In this document: positions 25,757-32,827 of the stretch, piece after piece
How the letters are laid out: each line of letters begins with the position of its first letter
Position numbering within the stretch: the first letter of the stretch is position 1
DNA from: a virus
Length of the DNA stretch: 43,530 nucleotides
Virus record (IMG/VR): IMGVR_UViG_3300038548_000311
Location: 1 to 43,530 of that record
Strand: one strand, 5' to 3'
Program-made: the position numbers and the translations under genes
The notes under the pieces: generated by a model
Databases searched by the model: none
What the model saw: only the letters and a program-made list of their open reading frames with translations
Told to the model about the DNA's origin: nothing

Positions 25757-26794
25757 TTAAGAGGCATCATCCTCAATCATATCTTCAGCCATTTGTGAAA
25801 AAGGATTTACGCCCTTTCCAACACCTGGCGTTGCAGCTGGAGCTTGATTTATTGCAGCTGCGGGTACATGCGGCATCACAGTATCAGTCTTACCTGTTTC
25901 CCGTACCGACTCCGGTACAGCGAGTTTAAAAGCAACAGAAGCCTGTAACCCTACATCCCGAATCATTTCTTCCAGTGTTGCTTTTGGATTCAATTTTCGG
26001 TGCATAGCGGATACCTTCCACACATGCTCTTTATACTCAGGTCTCTCACTCAAGAGAGGAAATGCCTCAAAGAACTGTTGTTCTGCTGCTGCATCCACTG
26101 TTTTTCGTGACTCCACACCCGCAATGATCTGCGGCATCTGTCCAATCATAGCCGCCACTGACCCTTGTACTGCATCAAGATAAACTCCAGCAAGAAGTTT
26201 TGGGATTGCCTCGCGTGGGTTTTCATCTATTTCACGGAACTGCTCATCGGAGAAATTAAAGTGATGGCCCGCAAGGGTATCAATTGTCTCTCCACGTTTT
26301 TCATTAAGAAGCGATAGAAGCTCAGCACTTTGATCTTCAGTCGTTTTCTCCGGAGTAACCGTTTCGGAAGCTTTTGCAACATCATCAATAGCTTTTTGCT
26401 CAGCATCCAACTGTTCCTTCGATTTTGCAACTGGGGTTTCAGCAGTATTGTCGCCCTCAGTCTCTTCAATAACACCTTCAGGTTTAACAACTGCAACTTC
26501 TCCTTCAGCTTTCTCGGTAGAAGGAACTTCTGGAGTTTCCTTGGACGGAGTTGCCTTAGTATCTTTTGCAGTTACTTTCTCTGTAGTACTATCGTTTTCA
26601 GCATCAGCTGTAATCTCTTCTTCAGCCATCTGTGTGAAAACATTTCCAACGTCTAAGCTGTCCTCATGGTCAGCAGGAGTATTACCAACATCATGTTGGC
26701 CTTCAGTTTTAGGGGGCGCTGTGTCCTGCGTCGTCTCCAAGGTCTCGCTCGGTGTTTCTGTCGGGGTCGTTTCCTGTGTCGTTTCTGGGTCCAT
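25757..26794 (-). CDS. Scaffolding protein
   Basis: 345 aa. The first 170 residues are very acidic and rich in T, E, P, A and K (disordered). The middle is helical (ESVTPEKTTEDQSAELLSLLNEKRG... SDEQFREIDENPREAIPKLLAG). Residues near 230-260 continue in helices. Location between portal and capsid genes and composition identify it as the scaffold. A short motif NxFxQMAEExI occurs near both ends (51-61 and 330-340). GAGGAGACAGAAG precedes the ATG. Confidence 0.8.
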   Translation of the reverse strand: MDPETTQETTPTETPSETLETTQDTAPPKTEGQHDVGNTPADHEDSLDVGNVFTQMAEEEITADAENDSTTEKVTAKDTKATPSKETPEVPSTEKAEGEVAVVKPEGVIEETEGDNTAETPVAKSKEQLDAEQKAIDDVAKASETVTPEKTTEDQSAELLSLLNEKRGETIDTLAGHHFNFSDEQFREIDENPREAIPKLLAGVYLDAVQGSVAAMIGQMPQIIAGVESRKTVDAAAEQQFFEAFPLLSERPEYKEHVWKVSAMHRKLNPKATLEEMIRDVGLQASVAFKLAVPESVRETGKTDTVMPHVPAAAINQAPAATPGVGKGVNPFSQMAEDMIEDDAS

Positions 26795-27104
26795 CTTCTG
26801 TCTCCTCTAGGCTAGTTATTATAGCCTTATTTGCTTCGATTAATGTTTGTGGTATACCTAGAAAGCATTGTATACCGCCTATCCAACCCTTATCAAATTC
26901 AATCATCCCTAAAAGTAAAGCTCCATCTAATGCAATACCTTTGTCCGCAAAGCTAGATATTTTAGCCTCTAGTGGTTGTCGTATTTCCTGTTCGTTGTTA
27001 TGAACCTGTTGCCTTGCGTATTCAACCAGTAGGGCCCACGCTGGGGATTTGACGAGGCTCTGCATTATTTCTACCTGCTCCGCCGCTTCCTGTTGTCTGT
27101 CCAT
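26709..27104 (-). CDS. Small protein overlapping portal and scaffold genes
   Basis: 131 aa. The helical core (EQVEIMQSLVKSPAWALLVEYARQQ, KGIALDGALLLGMIEFDKGWIGGIQCFLG) is followed by an acidic disordered tail (DDGxNDPDRNTERDLGDD type). It overlaps the portal gene by 83 bp and the scaffold gene by 86 bp, in other frames. CTGGAGGAAATA precedes the ATG, which favours real translation. Short genes of this kind between portal and scaffold are common in podoviruses; the function is not known. Confidence 0.6.
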   Translation of the reverse strand: MDRQQEAAEQVEIMQSLVKSPAWALLVEYARQQVHNNEQEIRQPLEAKISSFADKGIALDGALLLGMIEFDKGWIGGIQCFLGIPQTLIEANKAIITSLEETEDGPRNDTGNDPDRNTERDLGDDAGHSAP

Positions 27105-28965
27105 TATTTCCTCCAGGGACTAAATTTCCCGCCTGTGCTTGAGCTGCAACTTCCGCATCTGGTTGCACCTTGATCTTAAATTGATTTACGTTTTTCAAGC
27201 CAGAAAGTTGCGCAACCCAGGCAAAGATACCACCCATATCATACTCCGCCATAATCTGTGGAAAGTTACGCATTTGTGCAAATAACTGAGTCCACAAATT
27301 AGCCTGAGCAAATCTATCAATCGGTATCGTACCATCAACAGCGACGAAGTCATAGAAACCCTGAATATCATCTTTAGTAATAGTACGGCTCTGAGTGTCG
27401 CCACCACCAATAGTCATAAGATCTCCTGCGATCTTAAACTGTCTTTCAAGGCTGTAAAATTGCTGTGAGTTTTGTAAAGTCATTTGTGATAGCGATGCCC
27501 AGCCCATAGCACTCATATACTCAGCATTAGTCTTTAAGCGATTAATGCCAGCAGTACTTGCGGTGCGTACTTCTGTAGCTGTCTTTCTACCACCTGGTTG
27601 TTGCAAGCCCATTAAGTTATCTGTAACTCCTACCATACGCTGAGCCATTTCCCAGATGAACTGAGTATCCTTCATATGAAGCTGCGTCACATCGACAACT
27701 GATAGTTGTTTAGCTACCATGCTTGGATCAGTTCCATAAGCAGCGGGTTTTAATCTCCATATGCCACCTGGTAGTGGATCGAGAACGTCTTTCATTACCA
27801 CTCGGCTAGGGTCAACTATGAACTGATCATTCAACGCTTTTCGTACATTGTAGAAATGCGTATTAACAAGCCAATCCATTGTGTTCTGCATCTGGGTGAT
27901 AACCTCAGGAATACCACGAGCATTCATTGAATAGCCTTCAACTTCATAGAGTTGTAAGGTATATGGATACTTATTGTGGGCATTCCCTAAAGGTCGTGCG
28001 CCAATTAATAAATCAAAGTCCTTGGTACAGGTAAATATCCACTTTTCTGGGGACTTAGAACTGCCAAGACCCCAGTCTGTAGGACGTAGTTCAATAGTTA
28101 TTTCAATAAAATGCTGAAAGCCAACATCCTGTAGTTCAACATCAGAAAGCATTCCTAATTCTTCACCAGGTCTGTCAAGCTGACTAGTACCAAATTCTTC
28201 CCTGCCAGCTACGCTTTCTTTTTTCTTACGCAGCTTATCAATATTAAAGTACTCCCCAGTTTCCTCACGCTTTATTACAGTGTTCCAGCCTACCTCAGCC
28301 CTGTTAGCACAGAACTCTCCTGTCTGGAACTTATGCAGGGGAACACGAGTATCTGGAAACCAATCATAGGGACGAACATTAAACAAACGGTTTCCATGAT
28401 AGCCATCCATTGTTGTTGTAATTTTCTTCTTGGTGAATTTACCTGTTGGCAATATTCCACCTAGAATAGTTTCAACCTCACGCATTTCAGCAATCTGTAT
28501 CTTTTCCTCTTCCCAGTAATTCCCCATAATGCCAATGCCATACTTACCTACGTCGAGTAGCCAAATATAAAGAGGAACCAACCACTCACCAACTTGTACT
28601 TGATAATCAAGGAAAGACTCTACAGCTTGTACATTTAATCTTGTCTCACCATGTCTAGCACTAAATTGAAAGATTGGATTTCGAGATAGAAAAACTGATG
28701 TCCAATATGTATGTGCTGTCAACAGTATCGCATAAGTAAATGGCAGTACTATTGTAGTATACTGCGGTGCGCCACCTTCCCGCTTTGCCCTACGTAAAGA
28801 ATCGACATTACGCTCAGGCATATAAGCAATATGTTGTTCCTCAGACTTACGCCATTGTTCATGACGTTTTTCCATCTGACGCCGTGAAAGCTTAAAGCGT
28901 GCTTCAATAGCTTTCAGTATCTTCTTGTGACGTTTATTATCAGTCCCAATTTTAAATGCAATCAT
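27022..28965 (-). CDS. Portal protein
   Basis: 647 aa. The helical N-terminus (RQMEKRHEQWRKSEEQHIAYMPE), LPFTYAILLTAHTYWTSVFL, a DWxP-like RPYDWFPDTRVPL, then GYSMNARGIPEVITQMQNTM, and VMKDVLDPLPGGIWRLKPAA are characteristic of podovirus portal proteins. It assembles the dodecameric ring at the capsid vertex and contacts the terminase. The start overlaps the terminase stop (ATGA). The C-terminus is Gly/Asn-rich and overlaps the next gene. Confidence 0.88.
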   Translation of the reverse strand: MIAFKIGTDNKRHKKILKAIEARFKLSRRQMEKRHEQWRKSEEQHIAYMPERNVDSLRRAKREGGAPQYTTIVLPFTYAILLTAHTYWTSVFLSRNPIFQFSARHGETRLNVQAVESFLDYQVQVGEWLVPLYIWLLDVGKYGIGIMGNYWEEEKIQIAEMREVETILGGILPTGKFTKKKITTTMDGYHGNRLFNVRPYDWFPDTRVPLHKFQTGEFCANRAEVGWNTVIKREETGEYFNIDKLRKKKESVAGREEFGTSQLDRPGEELGMLSDVELQDVGFQHFIEITIELRPTDWGLGSSKSPEKWIFTCTKDFDLLIGARPLGNAHNKYPYTLQLYEVEGYSMNARGIPEVITQMQNTMDWLVNTHFYNVRKALNDQFIVDPSRVVMKDVLDPLPGGIWRLKPAAYGTDPSMVAKQLSVVDVTQLHMKDTQFIWEMAQRMVGVTDNLMGLQQPGGRKTATEVRTASTAGINRLKTNAEYMSAMGWASLSQMTLQNSQQFYSLERQFKIAGDLMTIGGGDTQSRTITKDDIQGFYDFVAVDGTIPIDRFAQANLWTQLFAQMRNFPQIMAEYDMGGIFAWVAQLSGLKNVNQFKIKVQPDAEVAAQAQAGNLVPGGNNGQTTGSGGAGRNNAEPRQIPSVGPTG

Positions 28966-30461
28966 GGCGAAGCCCTATAATTCTCCAAAGCTGGTATACT
29001 ATCCTCATCATCTTCAATAGACTCATATTCACCATCATAAATTGCTCCGGTACTTAAATCTGCAACCCCGATTGCGAGGCACTCCAAAATATCATCATGA
29101 TCTACTGTAGGATAATCATTGAACTGTGTTATCAGTTCAGTCATGTTTTGATGAACATAAACCTCACCCTGCGAGGCTGGTCCATTCAAACCATCAACTA
29201 TTCTATCTCTCTTACTGCGCCTATCAGTAAACTCTTGAATCTGATAATAAACACCTCGACGTTTCATTTCCTGTTCAAATAGCCAAGCCAAAGTACTTTG
29301 ATAGGCAACAGTTTCCACAATAACCTTTCGCACCTTCCATTGGTGTGCCAGGGCAAACATAGTAGCTATGCTCCAGCTAGGGTCATGCCCACGTTTCACT
29401 TTGTACTCACAGCAGAAGAACATATGTTTATAACGCTTAAGAACCATATGACATTCATAATCCTTGCCATGAAGATCACGCTTTATCTGTACCTCCGAAG
29501 CTTTCGGTACAGGGTCTATAACAAGTATCGTATTGCCATACTCGGGTAGTTCAGACCAATGACTAAGCCAAGTAGGCTTAAAGTCACAAGTCTCAGCTGA
29601 AATTAAAACACACTCTTTTTCCCTTGCAAAGATTGAGGCCTTATTCCTCTGAATTGCTTTTTTCTTTTCATCCCTGAACACTTCACTTGGATAACGCTCT
29701 GGCCAAGAACTTTCTCGATGATCTATTGCCAAATTAGCCGTTTCTGGTGTCCAACAGCCTATCCGCAAGAAGGACCACTCAGGGTCGTGCTCTGTTCTAC
29801 AACTGGCATCATCACGATTAATCGGTGTGTTAAGCATTGCAATTGTTGCATTAGGGCATTCACTTGCCGGTGCTAATGAATCCTTAACCGCACCTGTTAT
29901 TAAATCCGCCAGTTTCTCTCTTTGCTCACTTGTAGCAGCATTAGCATCTCCAATTACATCATCGAGAACAATTAGATCAGGACGATAATCATCAACATTG
30001 ATACCACGAACTGCGCCTTCTATACCTGCGGCAAGGATCGTAATGGGAAAATCCTCAACTCCATGAAATATCTCAGTTTCCGTACCTCCCCACTTGTTCC
30101 CTTTTCGTAGGTTAAAAACTTGTGCATACCTATGATTGTATAAAATAGCCCTCCGTATCCATTGAATGCTTCGTACAGCATGCCCTTCACTTTTACCTAT
30201 GTATAAAATAGTACGAGATGTTGCATAAGCAATACGCTTTGCGGTAAGCAACCGAAGTATGCTTGTCTTAGCCCCATCACGAAAAATCTGTAAACTACAT
30301 AAACGATTTACAGGATTTTCTATCAAGTCCCAAATATCATAATGGAATTTTGGACTAGCCTGTCGTACCGTTTTAGGGAAGAACTCCTGGGAGAAGTAGA
30401 CACCATCAATAGCAGCAAGTTGTATAACTTCCTCAATATCGATTATGTTGGTTTCAGACAT
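28962..30461 (-). CDS. terL: Terminase large subunit
   Basis: 499 aa. ATPase: adenine-binding region LCSLQIFRDGAKTSIL (Walker A-like RDGAKTS at 61-67) and Walker B PDLIVLDD at 161-168. Nuclease: VIDPVP (near 315), KVIVETVAYQ and VDHDDILECLA give the acidic triad of the RNase H-like domain. It packages DNA into the prohead. The first ~15 residues (NIIDIEEVIQL) recur in the early protein at 39426. It overlaps the upstream gene by 8 bases, without a clear ribosome binding site. Confidence 0.93.
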   Translation of the reverse strand: MSETNIIDIEEVIQLAAIDGVYFSQEFFPKTVRQASPKFHYDIWDLIENPVNRLCSLQIFRDGAKTSILRLLTAKRIAYATSRTILYIGKSEGHAVRSIQWIRRAILYNHRYAQVFNLRKGNKWGGTETEIFHGVEDFPITILAAGIEGAVRGINVDDYRPDLIVLDDVIGDANAATSEQREKLADLITGAVKDSLAPASECPNATIAMLNTPINRDDASCRTEHDPEWSFLRIGCWTPETANLAIDHRESSWPERYPSEVFRDEKKKAIQRNKASIFAREKECVLISAETCDFKPTWLSHWSELPEYGNTILVIDPVPKASEVQIKRDLHGKDYECHMVLKRYKHMFFCCEYKVKRGHDPSWSIATMFALAHQWKVRKVIVETVAYQSTLAWLFEQEMKRRGVYYQIQEFTDRRSKRDRIVDGLNGPASQGEVYVHQNMTELITQFNDYPTVDHDDILECLAIGVADLSTGAIYDGEYESIEDDEDSIPALENYRASP

Positions 30462-30663
30462 CTTTATTATACGGGCACTCAGACCTATGTTTAATTTGGC
30501 GTTGAAGAAGCTCTACAAACTTCCAAATGTCCTCCTCAGCCGCTTTAAAATCCTGACCTAGAATATGACAAATGAAATGCGCTTCACCTTTCTGATCAAG
30601 ATATAATTCACCATAGGGCCTTGAGGTATCCCGCACCTCTTCCGGTTTTATGTCGGTTTCCAT
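30454..30663 (-). CDS. Small hypothetical protein in the packaging cluster
   Basis: 69 aa (METDIKPEEVRDTSRPYGELYLDQKGEAHFICHILGQDF...). Not recognised. It overlaps the nuclease gene upstream by 16 bases and the terminase by 8, so it is expected to be co-translated with the packaging genes. A beta-then-helix pattern is all that can be seen. Confidence 0.55.
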   Translation of the reverse strand: METDIKPEEVRDTSRPYGELYLDQKGEAHFICHILGQDFKAAEEDIWKFVELLQRQIKHRSECPYNKDV

Positions 30664-31178
30664 ATATGCACCCCAAATTTATCAACAGCCAATCCGCCAA
30701 TTTCTGGACAGAGTTTATATCGCTCAGGAAATAGTGTATCCGCATCATACCATCGTACTATCTCCAGGATATTATATTCCCACATTCGAGAGCCAAAAAG
30801 ACGCCGCACGACGGGCAGATATAATTGGCGCGTTTGCCACCAAGCATCACTTGTATGCCTAAGCTTTACTTCCACAAGCGTGATAAGTCCAAGTTGTAAA
30901 TCTATAAGTAGCCCATCGGGCTGACACCAAACGCGCTTATCCCCCTCATGTTTTTGAAATGTAAACCAGGGGCTAGCTATATAATGGTGAGGAAATATAT
31001 CGAGAAGATAGCATTGAACTTTTCTCTCGTATCGCATACCAGCTGCACGAGCACCACGTACTCGACGCTTTCTTATAAACTGAGGTTCTGTAAGCTCCAA
31101 CCTTGGATTAATTACATACCCAGCAGGACTAAAATTACGTGGAGGCGGGCAGCGCTGTGTTTTCGAGATCCCCTTCAA
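30648..31178 (-). CDS. PD-(D/E)XK nuclease-like protein
   Basis: 176 aa. E51 (YERKV), then QPDGLLID with D88 and TLVEVKL with E103 and K105, form the PD-(D/E)XK active-site pattern. It lies between the small and large terminase genes, suggesting a role in DNA end processing or host DNA breakdown during packaging. The proposed start is TTG at 31178 with AAGGAAACTTAA upstream, overlapping the small terminase by 44 bases; no ATG is in frame before residue 48. Confidence 0.72.
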   Translation of the reverse strand: MKGISKTQRCPPPRNFSPAGYVINPRLELTEPQFIRKRRVRGARAAGMRYERKVQCYLLDIFPHHYIASPWFTFQKHEGDKRVWCQPDGLLIDLQLGLITLVEVKLRHTSDAWWQTRQLYLPVVRRLFGSRMWEYNILEIVRWYDADTLFPERYKLCPEIGGLAVDKFGVHIWKPT

Positions 31179-31662
31179 TTAAGTTTCCTTGTTCAACATA
31201 TTCAACACTCTTCATTTTTTCCCGAGCTCTTGCTAGTGCTTCTGGTGTTGCTGTACCAAACTGTATTGTAGCATCAGTGGCAGTAATATTAATAGCGCCT
31301 GGACTTCTAGCAGAATATCCAAGGGCTTTCAAGCTCATTTCCAGTGTATCTCTTGCACAGCCTACACTCATTAAATTCTTTTCCTCTTGAAAGCGCATAG
31401 CCTTTTCTAGGGATTCCGCACTTTGGTGTGCAATACCTTCAAGTTTTTCCGTGAGCGTCATACTTACCATATGAGAGTGGAGCATCTTTCTTTGCTCAAG
31501 AAGATCTATAAAAGCTGCTGAATGAATAATTACACTTATCCAACCCTGCGTCTTTTGAAAGTGTTCAGCGCATACACCTAATTGAGAATTAGGATTCTCA
31601 AGCATCCAATCGATAATAGCCTCATGCCACCAATTTACTTTTTGTATCTGTCGCTCAGCCAT
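31135..31662 (-). CDS. Terminase small subunit candidate
   Basis: 175 aa. The N-terminus (VNWWHEAIIDWMLENPNSQLGVCAEHFQKTQGWISVIIHSAAF) has the helix-turn-helix pattern of small terminases; the centre is helical (ESLEKAMRFQEEKN, CARDTLEMSLKALGY) and the tail acidic. It is the first gene of the leftward block, three genes before the large terminase. It recognises phage DNA for packaging. GAGGTGATGT precedes the ATG. Confidence 0.75.
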   Translation of the reverse strand: MAERQIQKVNWWHEAIIDWMLENPNSQLGVCAEHFQKTQGWISVIIHSAAFIDLLEQRKMLHSHMVSMTLTEKLEGIAHQSAESLEKAMRFQEEKNLMSVGCARDTLEMSLKALGYSARSPGAINITATDATIQFGTATPEALARAREKMKSVEYVEQGNLIEGDLENTALPAST

Positions 31663-31701
31663 ACATCACCTCAAAATCTATTGCCCAACTCCTCACTATA
31701 C

Positions 31702-31729
31702 ATTATAATACATGGTTTGTATATGTAAA
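31702..31729 (-). promoter_or_regulatory. Leftward (late block) sigma70-like promoter
   Basis: On the minus strand TTTACA (31729-31724), 16-bp spacer, TATAAT (31707-31702), a perfect -10. It lies about 40 bases upstream of the small terminase ATG. The -35 is 2 bp from the inverted repeat at 31732-31759, an arrangement typical of regulated promoters. Confidence 0.75.
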
Positions 31730-31731
31730 GG

Positions 31732-31759
31732 CGGAATGTTTCTTGGTATGAACATTCCG
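31732..31759. promoter_or_regulatory. Inverted repeat next to the leftward promoter
   Basis: CGGAATGTT (31732-31740), 10-bp spacer, AACATTCCG (31751-31759), perfect 9-bp arms. It abuts the -35 box of the leftward promoter, so it could be an activator or repressor site. Confidence 0.6.
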
Positions 31760-31788
31760 GGCAACCGTAATCGATCTTGATTGAAGAC

Positions 31789-31804
31789 CTAACTGATCAG
31801 TTAG
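31789..31804. promoter_or_regulatory. 16-bp perfect palindrome
   Basis: CTAACTGATCAGTTAG. Its core TGATCAGTT/AACTGATCA is the same half-site as in the four 29-bp N11 motifs, but here the two halves overlap instead of standing 11 bp apart. Possibly a higher-affinity or different-mode site for the same binder. Confidence 0.55.
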
Positions 31805-31831
31805 TACTAGAGGCTTAGTTATGTGTGGTAT

Positions 31832-31863
31832 CCCTTGATGGGAGGCCGGCCTAGCCTCAAGGG
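31832..31863. promoter_or_regulatory. Symmetric inverted repeat with nested GC palindrome
   Basis: CCCTTGA (31832-31838) and TCAAGGG (31857-31863) enclose the palindrome AGGCCGGCCT (31843-31852), with 4 bases on each side. The whole 32-bp element is centred on one axis. Not followed by a T-tract, so more likely a binding site or structure than a terminator. Confidence 0.5.
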
Positions 31864-31872
31864 TGGAGGTGG

Positions 31873-31912
31873 GTAAGTACTTACTAACTGAGGCGTTAGT
31901 AAGTACTTACTA
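31873..31912. promoter_or_regulatory. Two copies of palindrome GTAAGTACTTAC, 26 bp apart
   Basis: Copies at 31873-31884 and 31899-31910; the second extends to the 16-bp palindrome TAGTAAGTACTTACTA (31897-31912). Both are followed within a few bases by TAACTGAG. Paired identical palindromes upstream of the rightward promoter look like tandem operators. Confidence 0.6.
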
Positions 31913-31932
31913 TCTAACTGAGTCAGGCATTG

Positions 31933-31967
31933 TTGCACCGCAACACGCGGTGGCCGGTGCGGTGCAA
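31933..31967. promoter_or_regulatory. Inverted repeat upstream of the rightward promoter
   Basis: TTGCACCGCA (31933-31942) and TGCGGTGCAA (31958-31967) are perfect 10-bp arms around 15 GC-rich bases. The right arm belongs to a 13-mer, TGCGGTGCAAAAT, that recurs at 33262-33274 between the second early promoter and its gene. Confidence 0.55.
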
Positions 31968-31988
31968 AATAAATATATTAAAAAGACC

Positions 31989-32017
31989 TTGCATTGTGAC
32001 GCGCCGTGTGTCATACT
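31989..32017 (+). promoter_or_regulatory. Rightward early promoter
   Basis: TTGCAT (31989-31994), 17-bp spacer, CATACT (32012-32017). It is a close relative of the promoter at 33227-33255: same spacing and the same GTGTCATA leading into the -10. The gene at 32047 starts 30 bases downstream. Confidence 0.55.
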
Positions 32018-32046
32018 CGTTTTTGTATCGAACAAAAGGTGATAAT

Positions 32047-32694
32047 ATGAAAAAGAAAGCTAAAAAAGTTAAAAACGAAGTAGAAGCAGTAGTCAAGCCC
32101 AGCGAGGCTGAAGTAGTAGAAGTTAAACCAATAGTGGAGAGTAAAACTATGAGAACGGAAAAAGCCAAGAAAGTATACATCGACAAAGACGGCAATGAGT
32201 CACGTCACGCAAGTGCCGAGGCCATCGCTCTGATTTTTAGATTTGCAAACGGACACGAGGTGGCAGTCAAGCCAAGCGAGCTAAAACCTGACATTGTAAT
32301 CTGCGCAGCTTTACACGGCCTGTCGCAAAAGGGCGGTGACTCGTACGCCGGGGTCAGTACCATTGCGCAGTCAATCGAGAAGTGCGAGGCGCTTTTTGAA
32401 AATCTTAAAGAGGGCGTCTGGATTAATCGAGCAGATGGTGCGATACGGACTACAGTACTTGCAGAGGCATTACACCGAGCTAAAGGCGATAAGTATCCAA
32501 CTGTCGAGGAGGCCGCCGAAGCCATTACTGAATGGAACGCAGAAAAACGCAAAGCAGTACTTGACCCAGCAAAAGGCGTGCCGCAGCTTATTGCTGCATA
32601 CGCGGAGATACAAGCGGAGCGGGCAAAGGCAAGAGCAGATAAACTTGGAGTCCAAGCAGGACAAGCGGATACGGAAGGCTGGGATGCACTCTAA
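32047..32694 (+). CDS. First early-block protein, function unknown
   Basis: 215 aa from ATG 32047, chosen because AAGGTGAT precedes it; the frame is open further upstream but without a good site. A Lys/Glu/Val-rich flexible N-terminus (residues 1-50) is followed by a folded region: AIALIFRFANGHEVAVKPSEL, AALHGLSQKGGDSYAG, EKCEALFENLKEGVWINR, then a helical tail (AAYAEIQAERAKARADKL). Proteins of this outline occur near early promoters of some phages, but no function is known to me. It contains the left copy of the 34-bp direct repeat. The gene is more GC-rich than its neighbours. Confidence 0.68.
   Translation: MKKKAKKVKNEVEAVVKPSEAEVVEVKPIVESKTMRTEKAKKVYIDKDGNESRHASAEAIALIFRFANGHEVAVKPSELKPDIVICAALHGLSQKGGDSYAGVSTIAQSIEKCEALFENLKEGVWINRADGAIRTTVLAEALHRAKGDKYPTVEEAAEAITEWNAEKRKAVLDPAKGVPQLIAAYAEIQAERAKARADKLGVQAGQADTEGWDAL
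32451..32484 (+). repeat. 34-bp direct repeat, copy 1
   Basis: Identical to 33511-33544. It lies inside the 32047 gene and encodes part of TTVLAEALHRAK. The copies are 1060 bp apart and enclose the terminator, an N11 motif, the nested inverted repeat and the second early promoter. Confidence 0.93.
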
Positions 32695-32740
32695 AAAAGA
32701 ACTATGTTAGACCAGCGCAAGGACGCGCTATCCCCTCTTT

Positions 32741-32770
32741 GGGCAGGCCTCGCGCTTGCCCCTTTTTTTT
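32741..32770 (+). terminator. Intrinsic terminator
   Basis: An 8-bp stem (GGGCAGGC with GCTTGCCC, including one G-U) and 5-nt loop at 32741-32761 is followed by eight T (32763-32770). It ends the transcript of the 32047 gene. Confidence 0.85.
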
Positions 32771-32787
32771 GCCCTCCGATATAGAAG

Positions 32788-32816
32788 TGATCGGTTTGTA
32801 CATAAAGAACTGATCA
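32788..32816 (-). promoter_or_regulatory. 29-bp inverted motif, copy 3
   Basis: TGATCGGTT (32788-32796), 11-bp spacer, AACTGATCA (32808-32816). Read on the minus strand both halves are identical to those of copy 1 (TGATCAGTT, AACCGATCA). It is just after the terminator of the 32047 gene and 12 bp before the nested inverted repeat. Confidence 0.7.
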
Positions 32817-32827
32817 ATTGACATCAG

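Larger units (their letters stand above)
31663..32046. other. Divergent control region without genes
   Basis: 384 bp between the divergent blocks. It contains a leftward and a rightward promoter and, between them, five separate inverted repeats or palindromes of 14-35 bp, listed individually. No ORF of convincing quality lies here. It is the best candidate for the main transcription switch, and possibly for a replication origin. Confidence 0.7.

Noticed and set aside
31873-31967. Repeats of the control region as a CRISPR array or iteron array
   Set aside because: Only two copies of the 12-bp palindrome, no regular spacers, no cas genes or initiator gene recognised.
31930-32046. N-terminal extension of the first early gene to 31930
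   Set aside because: It would start inside the inverted repeat and run through the promoter; ATG 32047 has a ribosome binding site directly before it.
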